Part shown: positions 39,701-49,438 of the stretch, one piece after another
Numbering within the stretch: the stretch's first letter is position 1
How the letters are laid out: every line of letters begins with the position of its first letter
Assembly (NCBI GenBank): GCA_963971285.1
Contig: OZ020255.1
Coordinates: 15,768,931 to 15,832,930 of the forward strand
DNA length: 64,000 nt
Source of the DNA: Astropecten irregularis
Lineage: Eukaryota > Echinodermata > Asteroidea > Paxillosida > Astropectinidae
Direction: 5' to 3'
Translations under genes and position numbers: made by a program
The notes under the pieces: generated by a model
What the model saw: only the letters and a program-made list of their open reading frames with translations
What the model was told of the DNA's origin: nothing
The model's database searches: none

Positions 39701-40127
39701 AATTGTAGAAAAACTGACCAGACCAAGTATTTTGACCATACCAGTGCTGTGTTACATTTAAAAACTCAACTTCAAGAATTTGACAAGTCATCAGTCATGT
39801 ACAATTCCACTTCACCCTGTAAAATTCAGTAAAAAGCGTTAACTGCATACATTTATCTTAAACGAAAAATACTCCTTTCAAATTTACTACAATTGATAGC
39901 ATTGTTGCCATTCAGAAAATCTTCAGAAACCATTTCCCTTATAAAGGGCCAAGGACTTCACCTTGGGCTCAGTATTTATATTCACCATAGCATGACCATT
40001 GAAGCAGGTTGCCAGGAACTCAGTGCTTGCTTGTGTGCATAGTTGAAGGCCAATTCCATCTAGATACAGTGTATGGATCGATACATTATACTGTACTTGC
40101 AAGTATTTTCACAAAGCTGTTGACAAA

Positions 40128-41204
40128 ATGGCAGGAGATGAACAAGAATACTACGGCTATTTTTATGGTGAAGGTGTAAAGGCCCAAAGTGAGCTACCTA
40201 TTAAATCAGTTCAACCAGACAGTGGGGATGCTGCTGCATCAGCACAGAAGGAGTAAGTCATGTAGATTTTGGACAAGCGTCTAGAGAAACACAGTAAAAC
40301 CAGCCCAAATAAGTTTCCAAATTTAAAGTTTGCCATCTTTGATATTGGTACTTCTATGTATACTGTACAATATGCCAGCATTGATGATGTGAGTGTATAA
40401 AGACCACACACTTAATAACCTTGTTTCCTCAGTTATGTCACATATGTCAACCCTATAAAATAGTATAGATCAGCGTGGACATCCGGGTACTTTCATTCTC
40501 ATGACTTGACAACTGATGAAAACTAACGGGTAGATGGCGCAAACTACGGACAAATCACGCACAAACCGCCCATCGTGGAGAATTGTTTATTTTTGTCAAG
40601 AAGCAGAAATTGCATTAGAATGCATTGAATTAGCAGAAAAATTCTGTATGACTTTCATTGTTGAGTCATAGGTTTTCCTCAGACAATATCCTTCTTTGAA
40701 GTACCCTGTAATAAGATTAAACAATTCTGGCAGCTTTTTGTCTTAAAACCTGTACAACTTAATGCTTTGTTTTCATCGGCTCCAAGGTCGGCGAGTTGGA
40801 ATGACGTCACTCCGCGCTGATCTATTCATTGACTTTGTGGATGAGTTTGCGGAAACACCATGTAATAATGTAATATTCATTAGAACTTTCGCACTTCTTT
40901 CGTGGCACTTCTGGTTAGGTCTCTATATTGACATTGGTGTGATGGCCGGTGTCTTCATGGCTACAGCTTCATTGTCACTATACCTATTGTGGCTGATGCC
41001 AATTCCCATAGACTTATGTGTATTTTTAAGCCACAGTCATGTAATTTGGATACAGCCTTAGTTTGTTTCCTTCGTATTTCAAATGGTTTTCACAGGCAGT
41101 CAGAGGGGGCAGTGAAAACGGACGCAGTACCAACGCAGTCAGCAGAAACTGCCAAAGATGATAAATCCCAGGATGTGTCTGCCTCCAACAACAAACCCAC
41201 TTAA
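40128..41204 (+). CDS. Small two-exon protein related to the gene at 61030
   Basis: Function not recognised. Exon 1 is 40128-40252 and exon 2 is 41096-41204, joined in phase 2 to give 77 aa and TAA. The donor is GA|GTAAGT and the acceptor TTTTCACAG. The N-terminus MAGDEQEYYGYFYGEG is Tyr/Gly-rich; the rest is hydrophilic and Asp/Ser/Lys-rich with no domain. The exon-1 end (SELPIK...GDAAASAQKE) closely resembles the exon-1 end of the 61030 gene (SELKIP...GDAASMKE), and both exons finish with the same codon split. This indicates duplication of a first exon, or a paralogue truncated by a stop in exon 2. It may equally be the front of a longer gene with alternative splicing. A degraded second copy of exon 2 lies at 42003-42080. 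Confidence 0.5.
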
Positions 41205-41264
41205 AGGTGAACAGAACTCCTCCAGGAACATGTATAAGCTCTTAAAGCATACAAGCTTTCATCT

Positions 41265-41510
41265 GGGGCCAATTTCATGTAGCTGTTAAGCACAAACAAA
41301 ATGGCTCAGCAAAAAATGTCTTGCTTAATAAATCAAACCGCCATTAAAAATTCCATTTGATATTCATGGTCAGCGAACAACAGCTAAAATACAATCACAA
41401 GCTATACACAACACATTGAAATTTGGCTGTTAATCCAGTTTTTATTAAGACAGAAATTTCATGGTAAGCATCATTTTTTTGTGGTAAGCAGGGCCGTGAA
41501 ATTGGCCCCC
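41265..41510. repeat. Family-2 fold-back, unit 1
   Basis: Ends GGGGCCAATTTCATGTAGCT and inverted GTGAAATTGGCCCC. It is carried within the 877-bp tandem duplication, so this copy predates the duplication. Confidence 0.75.
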
Positions 41511-42002
41511 GTCTTTCTTTTCCTGATTTGGAGTCAGGGACAGAAACTGCCTCAATCATTAAGTACGATTATAATGACCAACATGAAGAAGAATCTAGAA
41601 ACCATAGATGTTTACAGTATCCGGTAATTTGAGTTGGAGATATGTTATCAAGAAAAAACTTCCTGTGCCGGTTCCTGTCCACTCCCATGAGATAAATTAT
41701 ACACTGATACCATTTGTTTTAGTGAGAACCTATCCCATCAAAATTGGTATCAAGATTGTGTTTTATATTAAAATTCTTGCACTTGGAGGAAATTGCACGT
41801 TTTCTGAAAGCAAACAAATGTCTAGGGTAGGTTCGTTAAACTGTTATCTGAGAAGACGGAAGGTGGCTAGGTGACTTTGGCACCTGTTGGCATGGGTATC
41901 TCCAAGATATTGCAAATCAGGGCAGGGCCCATTTCCTTCTTAGTTTGCCGCTGAGCAGTTTTCATGATTAGCATTTATGCTTAGCATAAATGCTAAAACA
42001 GA

Positions 42003-42083
42003 GGCACCAATGCAGTCAGCAGAAACTGCCAATGATGATAAATCCCAGGATGTGTCTGCCTCCAACAACAAAACCACTTAAAT
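42003..42083 (+). pseudogene. Duplicated fragment of the small gene's last exon
   Basis: Reads the same frame as exon 2 of the gene at 40128 (SAETAND..KSQDVSASNNKTT then TAA) with a few substitutions. It lacks the first part of the exon and its splice acceptor. Predicted to be inert, or at most 3' UTR. Confidence 0.6.
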
Positions 42084-42141
42084 GTGAACAGAACTCCTCC
42101 AGGAACATGTATAAGCTCTTAAAGCATGCAAGCTTTCATCT

Positions 42142-42388
42142 GGGGCAAATTTTCATGGAGCTGTTAAGCACAAACAAAATTGCTTAGCAAAAAAATGTCG
42201 TGCACAATAAAACAAACTACCATTCAAAATTCCATTTGATATTCATGGTCAGCGAACAACAGCTAAAATACAATCACAAGCTATACACAACACATTGAAA
42301 TTTGGCTGTTAATCCAGTTTTTATTAAGACAGAATTTTCATGGTAAGCATAATTTTTTGTGCTAAGCAGGGTCGTGAAATTGGCCCCT
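42142..42388. repeat. Family-2 fold-back, unit 2
   Basis: The 877-bp-offset partner of the element at 41265, with small differences at both termini (GGGGCAAATTTTCATGG and GTGAAATTGGCCCC). Confidence 0.75.
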
Positions 42389-42894
42389 GTCTTTCTTTTT
42401 CTGATTTGGAGTCAGGGACAGAAACTGCCTCAATTATTAAGTACGATTATAATGACCACCATAAAGAAGAATCTAGAAACCAAAGATGTTTACAGATTCC
42501 GGTAATTTGAGTTGGAGATATGTTATCAAGGAAAAACTTCCTGTGCCGGTTCCTGTCCACTCCCATGAGATAAATTATACACTGATACCATTTGTTTTAG
42601 TGAGAACCTATCCCATCAAAATTGGTATCAAGATTGTGTTTTATATTAAAATTCTTGCACTTGGAGGAAATTGCACATTTCCTGAAAGCAAACAAATGTC
42701 TAGGGCAGGTTCGTTAAATTGTTATCTGAGAAGACGGAAGGTGGCTAGTTGACTTTGGCACCTGTTGGCATGGGTATCTCCAAGATATTGCAAATCAGGG
42801 CAGGGCCCATTTCCTTCTTAGTTTGCTGCTGAGCAGTTTTCATGATTAGCATTATGCTTAGCAAATGTCAATGAGAGCCAGAAAAGCATCTTTG

Positions 42895-43128
42895 GGCCTT
42901 TACGAAATGATGAGTCTTGAGGCTAGGCTTGGGATTTATTTGCTACCGCCATTTTGTGTCCAAAATGAAATGAAGGGCTTGGGATGGTGAAGCTGGAGCC
43001 TTTCTTTGGCTTTGTCATGCAGCCCAATCCCTTCATCTCATTTTGTGGGCTTTAAATGGTGGTACATGTATAACAAAATAAGTCCGAAGCCTAAAGCCAT
43101 AAGCCTGGTTTTATAAAGGTCCATAGCT
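42895..43128. repeat. Family-8 fold-back
   Basis: Left end GAGTCTTGAGGCTAGGCTTG with GCTACCGCCATTTTGTGTCC; right end GAAGCCTAAAGCCATAAGCC. Second copy of the element at 16785. Confidence 0.65.
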
Positions 43129-44586
43129 GCAGGGCTGAGCTTCCTAAACAAAGCTTTTGTGCTAAGCACAAAGTGTTTATAAGCACATGTCCCCCAGATC
43201 ATTCATTATTATCCAAGAAGCAGAGCTATATGTGACCATAGCTCCATATTGTGATCGACGGACATGTCTGTAGGCAAACTTCAAGGGTACCACTTCCTCC
43301 TAGGTAATACAGTTGGTTTCTCAGTAAGTGTCCATTTTTGGTTCTTTTCTTTCAGTTGTCCTTACTCCAATCATCTGAACATGGAGTTATCCTGTACATG
43401 TGGTTCATTCTTGGCATCATTTCAAGCAGGATGTGGTGTTGTTTATGCTGTTGACAACAGTCTTTTTATCTAGTTCATTTCTAGTAATTTATGATTTTGG
43501 AATCATTTAATGATTAACTGTTTTATTGATTTGTAGTTAAAACTTGTTTGAACAAGAAACTTAATCACAAGGGTTCCTGGTAGCATTAATTTAAATTTTT
43601 GTTTTCTTGAAAAATTTTGACTCCTTTGAGTCTATAAGCCACCCTAGGTATAAATGGGCTTCAGAATAAAGACACAAATTCAGGGAGACAAATGCAAATT
43701 TACATTTCCTTTAAAAACTCTCTTGACTGTCTGTTGAAAACTATTGAAATAACTCTTACAGTTCAAGAAAAATAGAAACTAAATATCATTGATTTAGTAC
43801 ATTTTGAAAAATTGTGGGTTTATTTTTATACTTTCCAAACATACAATTTAAGTCCTCTTTTTTTATTATATACAATAAAAACAAAACGATCGAACCACTA
43901 CCAGAATCGTTGAAATGAAAAAATTACTTTTTGATGACAGACAATGAGGAAATATTTTGAGAATAATAATTTCACAAATGTTAGAAATGTCATTTTCAAT
44001 AAGGCTAGAATACAGGTCAGGGTAATAGCGCCCTCGTGTGACTTAAAAAATTATCTTGGACGGAAACAGCTGGAATTTCTTTTTAGCATGGAATATTATT
44101 ATAATATGCAAAATCCAAGTCAACTATACAAAAATATTTTATACTGTACAAGCATTATATTAATTCTAATTAGTTTTTTGCAAATGCTTAAAGTTAGAAG
44201 GGCCTGACGCGTTTCGATCCTAGCAGGATCTTTCTCAAAGGCGAAAGGCTAGTTTTTTTGCAATGTACAAGTGAGACTTTAGAAAGTCTGCTTTTAAACT
44301 GAAATCAGTTGTGTGAATGTTTGTCTCTCTCCTTTGCTTTTTGGGGAAGTTTTCTCAAGTGATAGTGACAGGATATTATGAACAAAATGCCAATGACAAA
44401 TATTGTTAAGTAATTGCAGTACTCAAAATCAATTATTTTGCGAAGCTTAGAAAACTGATGAAGAACTCAAATGACCAGATAAGGTTTGATGAAACTTATA
44501 TTTCAAAATTCCTCTGGGAATTATTCACACACAACTGAAATAAAAATGTCTCTTTCACATGCAAAATAAATCTTAGGATGTACCTG
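43129..44586. other. Intergenic, little recognised
   Basis: AT-rich sequence with a GAAAC-motif repeat near the end. No exon is supported. Frames of 69-87 codons lack splice context. Confidence 0.45.
44191..44243 (-). repeat. GAAAC-motif repeat
   Basis: Minus-strand copy reading GCCTTTGAGAAAGATCC, loop TGCTA, GGATCGAAACGCGTCAGGCC. It is virtually identical to 6810-6864 over the whole motif although the flanks are unrelated. Confidence 0.65.
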
Positions 44587-45060
44587 AGGCAGATTTCACG
44601 AAGCACTAAGACTGAAGAATTAATTTTTATTGCTAAGCAAAGTGTGATGTCACATTACAAATTACTACGGTGATATTGACAGCTCATCTTAAAGGTAGTA
44701 TCATCCTTTGGTAAACCAAAACAGAAATCGTCATAGATTTGCCTATAACTTACAGGGTATAAAGATGGTGCTGGTAGAAACATACCGTTAAAATTGTTTC
44801 GCCTGAAATGGTGTATTTATCAAGAAATTAGTAATAAGCAACAACCCAAAATATTTTGATCTTTAAAAGATAAAAAAATAACGGTAAAAAGATTAAAGAA
44901 ATTCCTTTTTTCTCAAAAAGTTAGCATTGTATGGGACTGAGAATTTCACTGTATCTTTCTTGATATTTCTGCCCATGAATCTGTATTATTTCTTTGACAA
45001 AAACCAAAATAATGATATTACCTTTAAGATCAAATAGTGCTTTGTGAAATCGACCCCTGG
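44587..45060. mobile_element. Family-4 element interrupted by a family-3 insertion
   Basis: Outer family-4 halves are 44587-44698 and 45028-45060. Between them, 44699-45027 is a family-3 element with TTAA at both edges (44699-44702 and 45024-45027). Removing the insert and one TTAA restores CTCATCTTAAGATC, as expected for an empty family-4 site. Family 3 is therefore younger than this family-4 copy, and TTAA is its target. Confidence 0.8.
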
Positions 45061-45131
45061 ATATCTTACAACCCAAAGTTGAACCATTGATGTATTACGG
45101 CGGCGGTTGATGGATAACAATATTCCTTGAC

Positions 45132-45185
45132 TTAATTATTACTGACAGTCTTCCTGCAGTGATTGGCCATGAACTTCTCAACGTC
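45132..45185 (-). CDS. Alternative terminal exon fitting calaxin
   Basis: After a TTTTTAG acceptor the minus strand encodes DVEKFMANHCRKTVSNN and TAA in phase 0. The established last exon (55803-55865) encodes [20 protein letters not shown] in the same phase, so both can follow exon 5. The shared D-x-x-K-F-M start indicates that one exon was duplicated from the other. It lies about 4.3 kb beyond the usual last exon (copy-1 position 49439). Either an alternative 3' end that changes the last 17-20 residues, or a relic. No other calaxin exon is near it. Confidence 0.5.
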   Translation of the reverse strand, partial: DVEKFMANHCRKTVSNN

Positions 45186-45448
45186 CTAAAAATAAAAAAA
45201 AATAAAAGAGAAAAGAAGAAAAACAAGGAAATTAACATCACATTTTTTTCCAGAGCTGGAAAAAAATAGTCCTGTCCATGTTTCAGTGAACATCATGGTT
45301 TTTATCAACTGCAGCACGAACCATGGAGTTGGGGTTTTTTCACAGAAAGGCACTGATTTGGTTTTAGCAAACACTGCTAAATGAGACCGTATAATAAAAT
45401 ATAATGGTACACACTTGAGTTATATCACTCTCTGTATGAATGATATTT

Positions 45449-45686
45449 AGGGCGTTAACAAAATGGAAGCTTAGGCTCAGGCTCCAACTCTATTTCTTAC
45501 ATCCATTTTAAAGAAACAGATATACTAATAGAGGTTTTGGGGTATGGTTTCAAAGTACATACTCTGTTTCGAACAGGAAAATGCAACTTCAACCTCAGGG
45601 AAAATTCACAACCTGGATTTTCAGCTTTTAGATGACGGAGCCTTAGCCCAAGCCCAAGCCTAATCCATCGTTTTGTAAAGGGCCTT
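45449..45686. repeat. Family-1 fold-back
   Basis: Ends GGGCGTTAACAAAATGGAAG with AGGCTCAGGCTCC, and right end ATCGTTTTGTAAAGGGCC. More diverged than most copies. Confidence 0.7.
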
Positions 45687-46274
45687 AGTTTCAAACCTGT
45701 CACTGCAGTACATGTATTTGAATTTTGGTTTCAGCAGTAATGCCGTAAGCGGAAATCAGTCTGGTAAAAAAGATGAGTCACAAAACATTAATGGTCATTA
45801 ATATGCAACACTGTTGAGTCCACAACTTCTCATTAGAAAGTTAGAGGAACACAAGGTGTTAATTTACCATTGTTTTTAATCCAGCATTGTTTAGTTAATT
45901 AATCATATCCATGAGTAAGTAATGTGTTTAGCTCATATCTTGATTAAAACTTCAAACCAGAGCGAGAGTTTGTCAGCCTCAGTGATTTGTTCAGTGAAAT
46001 AATAAATACTGAACAATGTTTTAAACATTATTTGTTCCTTGCACCTCCACCTGGCCCTGACGAATGCATCTGTACCCCTGTTGGGAGTGTCAATGGACAC
46101 GTGTAAAACAGACAGGGGATAGAGATTAGAGTCTAATTAATTAAGATGACATCAGGTACATTACTGAGTGACTCTCAATGCATCATCAAGTAGGTCTCTA
46201 TTTATCATTGTAATAAAGTTGCCACCCATATTTCCTTCCAGGGCTTCAAGTCTGTAAAAGAATTTATGTTGGGA

Positions 46275-46452
46275 ACCATGGACCTTATCGAAGATAGCGC
46301 AAAACGGACCCAAACCGGGTATGCGCAAAGCATTCTAGGTGAAATTGTTGCTAGGGCGCAGCCTGAGTGATGAACAAATCCACAGGATTACCCACTGTCC
46401 TTTGCGTGCCCAAGCGTAGTGCCAAAAACTGGCTATCTTCGATAAGGTCCAT
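46275..46452. repeat. Fold-back element with 18-bp perfect ends
   Basis: GGACCTTATCGAAGATAG at the left and CTATCTTCGATAAGGTCC at the right are exact inverses, about 170 bp apart. Frames of 72 and 91 codons across it are by-products. Confidence 0.75.
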
Positions 46453-46636
46453 TGCTCACCCTGTTTCTGTCCCTTATATGGACACACAAACAACAACGAC
46501 ACAACAGCCATTTCATAAAGCACCAAATGCTGCTCCATTAAGTGTATTATCATGTTTTATGCACACAATTCATGCATTGCATACACAACCCTCTGTTATC
46601 CTGGTTAGCCTTGTTAATATTATGAGCAGGCTAAAC

Positions 46637-46815
46637 ATGTAGTTATAAACTGTATAAGCAAGACAATCCTTGCTTAGCATGTAGTTAACTGTATAAGCAA
46701 GGAAGTCCTTGCTAAGCATGTAGTTATAAAACTGTATGAGCAAGACAGTCCTTACTAAGCATGTAGTTAACTGTATACGTACCGTATACAGTTAACTACA
46801 TGCTTCAGTCCTTGC
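46637..46815. repeat. ~51-bp tandem array ending in a palindrome
   Basis: About three and a half units of AGCATGTAGTTAACTGTATA plus AGCAAG..AGTCCTTGCTA. The final unit is followed at TACGTACCGTA by an inverted partial unit, TACAGTTAACTACATGCTTC, so the array turns back on itself. Confidence 0.75.
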
Positions 46816-47467
46816 TACTCCAATTATCAATTGACACATTCCCACCACACAAGGGCGTTTATTGTCTGGATTAATTGTCCAGCCTTGCAATGTACTGGGG
46901 TAAGAGGTTATCGATCATCTGATACATTCAGGTAAAATTAGCGCAATTAAAATGACTGGTTAAGTTTTGGGCGTAAAAATCAAACTTCATCATGTTAAAC
47001 ATGTAACTTTATGACTTCCGATTATTACAGAAAATGTGTTGTTGATATATGTACCTTGAAATCAATTGTTATTGGTTTTTTGTTCATAATGAATTGTCAT
47101 TCGTATTATTTAATTTCATCTCTTATCCATAAAAAATCACTGAGTACAGATGCAAACATTAATTCACAGGGGCTGGGTTATGATGGAATGATCAGTACAG
47201 TTTACATTATTGTAAAATATAAATACTCTGTAAATAAATGGTGTGGATTTGGATGAATAAAGAAATATGAATCAGTTATGGGTTGATGGTAATTTTGACA
47301 AAGATGACATGTGTTGATCATGATAAATTGGTAATTACTGTCTTGATGAAATGAATATTTATGAAATACAGGACATCACATCTAACCTCCCACTATGGTT
47401 TTATAAACATATATGCATGTGCATCTTCAATACCAAATCTTTGTCGGAGGCTTACACCCATGGGGGA

Positions 47468-47592
47468 GTCAGGTTGGCGTAGCGGTTCTTTCCTCGCCTT
47501 TCACCTCTGACGGACCAGATTCAAGTCCGGCGCGGTCCACGGCGCAGTCAGTTATCCTTGTGGTTATTTCACTAATATATTTATTAAAAAGC
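47468..47592 (+). repeat. tRNA-headed SINE fragment, second family
   Basis: CAGGTTGGCGTAGCGGTTCT, CACCTCTGACGGACCAG and TTCAAGTCCGGCGC form the tRNA-like head. A tail TTATCCTTGTGGTTATTTCA resembles that of the first SINE family. The copy runs up to the start of the duplicated block. Confidence 0.6.
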
Positions 47593-47754
47593 CGTATCCT
47601 CTTTGAGTGATCCCCCATGTGCCGTTCCCAGGTTGCAGCATTGTTGCGTTTATCATTGAAACGATCCCTGGGGTGTGGTGGTGTGTGCGTGGTTTTATGG
47701 CTTCTGACTGCCAAACGAACAAAGATAGTTGACTATTGGGGTCACCACCAACGT

Positions 47755-47870
47755 AGGACTGGATGGCTCAGTTGGTAGAGCACCTGTACGGTATTCAGGA
47801 GGTCGGCGGTTCGAATCCCGCTCCAATAAATTTTTCTTTGTTCACTTTTCAATGAATAATAATAATAATA
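47755..47870 (+). repeat. tRNA-derived SINE (also at 54119)
   Basis: GGACTGGATGGCTCAGTTGG, GGTTCGAATCCCGCTCCAAT, tail TTTCTTTGTTCACTTTTCAA and an ATAATAATAATA end. The right-hand duplicate is at 54119-54234. Confidence 0.65.
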
Positions 47871-49114
47871 GTGAAATTTTGTATAGCGCCAACTCCAATG
47901 AAAAGGTTGTTCAAGACGCAGAATCTGCACAACGGAAGGTTGATTAGTATTGACCTTCTCGCTTATAATGAACCTAAATTATTACCACCATCAGAAGCCA
48001 TAATTCACCTTGATAAACACCTTAACTACATCCTGGAGCCTTCTCTTATGCACTTTTTGGCTATACTGTAAAGAGACCATCAGTCTTGTTTCAGTGTGAG
48101 GGACTGGTTTCTCCACCATAGGGGTGGAGGCATTCATTGCTGCCTTGATGTGGACTAAGAACATGTACCCCTTCCAGTCCTATTTGTACTGTTGGGAGAC
48201 TATAAATTATGGTATAATTATGTAACATATGCTGGGTAATCGTTATTGGTTTAGTTGAATGTTCAATAATAATGATGTTCATGATGCTGATATTTTTTAT
48301 CCGTATAAGCTGCAATGAAAGTGTGATTAAGTGTGATTTAGTCTTTAGTATGTTAGATGTCAAAGCATGTGTTATATTCTTATTATTATATTTTAGTTCT
48401 CATTCATGATTTTTTTTTCCTTTTTACAGTGTGCTTCAAAACGTATTTAGTATTGTGCATGTTTCTGCAGAAAAATATGATCTCATCCACCACAATGAAC
48501 ATGATGGTGGAAATGAGCCACGATATTATTGAAAATGGACTTAGTGACGGTCAGTTGCATAATGTTTGTGGTTTAGTGTTGGTCTGAGCAGAAGTCTAAT
48601 GATTCTGGCACAGTTTGGCTCTTGTGTAACGTACACATATGCAAGCTCTCATGGCATTGTACAGGCTGGGAAATTGAGAATGTCTGTTTTCAAAAACTTA
48701 TTATCAGTTCATACTTGTAGTTGTTCAGCAGAGGACATTCCGTTAATAAACCATCAATGCTGTATAATCCGTGTTCAGCAGAGCTTTTTGCATGCATTTC
48801 AAATTTCAAGATAGCATTTCGCCAATTGTTTATAAATACACCTTATGCCATGATACACCGAGATGGATTCCAGACCTCACATCAAGCTTATTAGACTTCA
48901 GCTTCATCATTAAACACGCGGCCATTATTTGAAGGAGGGAGGGGAGGGATGTGGCAATAGATCAGCTATGTTCAGCAAGTTGCTTAGCAGTTTTTATCAG
49001 GCCTTGCTTAATAGCAAGCACGGGTTACCAGTCAGAATATCATGCCTTGAGCACTGTTTGTGCCTGGTACTTTGGTGATATGTGCTAAGCATCTTGTTGC
49101 GATAAGCAGATCTA

Positions 49115-49350
49115 TGGCCCTTCTTAAAGCTTCTGCTTTAGCTCTGTCTCCGGCTCCATTTTGTCACTTTAATTTTTCAGTAACAGATGTCAGAATAGAG
49201 ACTTTTGGACTCAGTTTTGAAGTAGATAGGCCTACTCTCTTCTGAATATGATAACAGAGTTTCAAATTGTAAAAAAAAAATGCAACTGTTATTTTCAGGT
49301 TTAAGACAATGGAGACGACATCAGAGCCTGAGCTGAGGTTTCAGGAAGGT
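49115..49350. repeat. Family-1 fold-back (also at 55479)
   Basis: Left GGCCCTTCTTAAAGCTTCTG, right GAGCCTGAGCTGAGGTTTCA. The duplicate is at 55479-55714. A fragment of a family-2-like end (GTGCTAAGCATC, GATAAGCAGATCTATGG) abuts its left side. Confidence 0.7.
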
Positions 49351-49438
49351 TGTATGATTGTGACGAGGTTCATGTGAATTCCATTATTAATAAGAATTGA
49401 TGATCTTGTGGCACACTGACTGTTTTCTGTGTGGCTGG

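Larger units (their letters stand above)
31097..40127. other. 9-kb interval without supported exons
   Basis: Repeats listed separately occupy much of it. The rest (for example 36,000-37,200 and 37,600-39,500) holds nothing I recognise. Frames of 103-153 codons overlap repeats or lack splice signals. If the promoter at 30801 feeds the gene at 40128, this is an intron. Confidence 0.45.
41125..42880. repeat. Tandem duplication, 2 x ~877 bp
   Basis: Unit 1 (about 41125-42001) and unit 2 (about 42002-42880) are offset by 877-878 bp. Each begins inside exon 2 of the small gene (GCAGTCAGCAGAAACTGCCA) and runs through its 3' flank, a family-2 fold-back and a unique segment to a GCTGAGCAGTTTTCATGATT end. 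Divergence is low. The duplicated exon fragment keeps its frame and TAA but lacks the acceptor. Confidence 0.85.
45186..47467. other. Intergenic or calaxin 3' intron
   Basis: Holds a family-1 fold-back, a short inverted element (46275-46452) and a 51-bp tandem array (46640-46800). The remainder is unrecognised. If the alternative last exon is used, this is part of a calaxin intron. Confidence 0.45.

Noticed and set aside
41608-42752. 88-codon frames in both units of the tandem duplication
   Set aside because: Conserved only because the duplication is recent; substitution pattern gives no sign of selection and the frame lies in the 3' flank of another gene.
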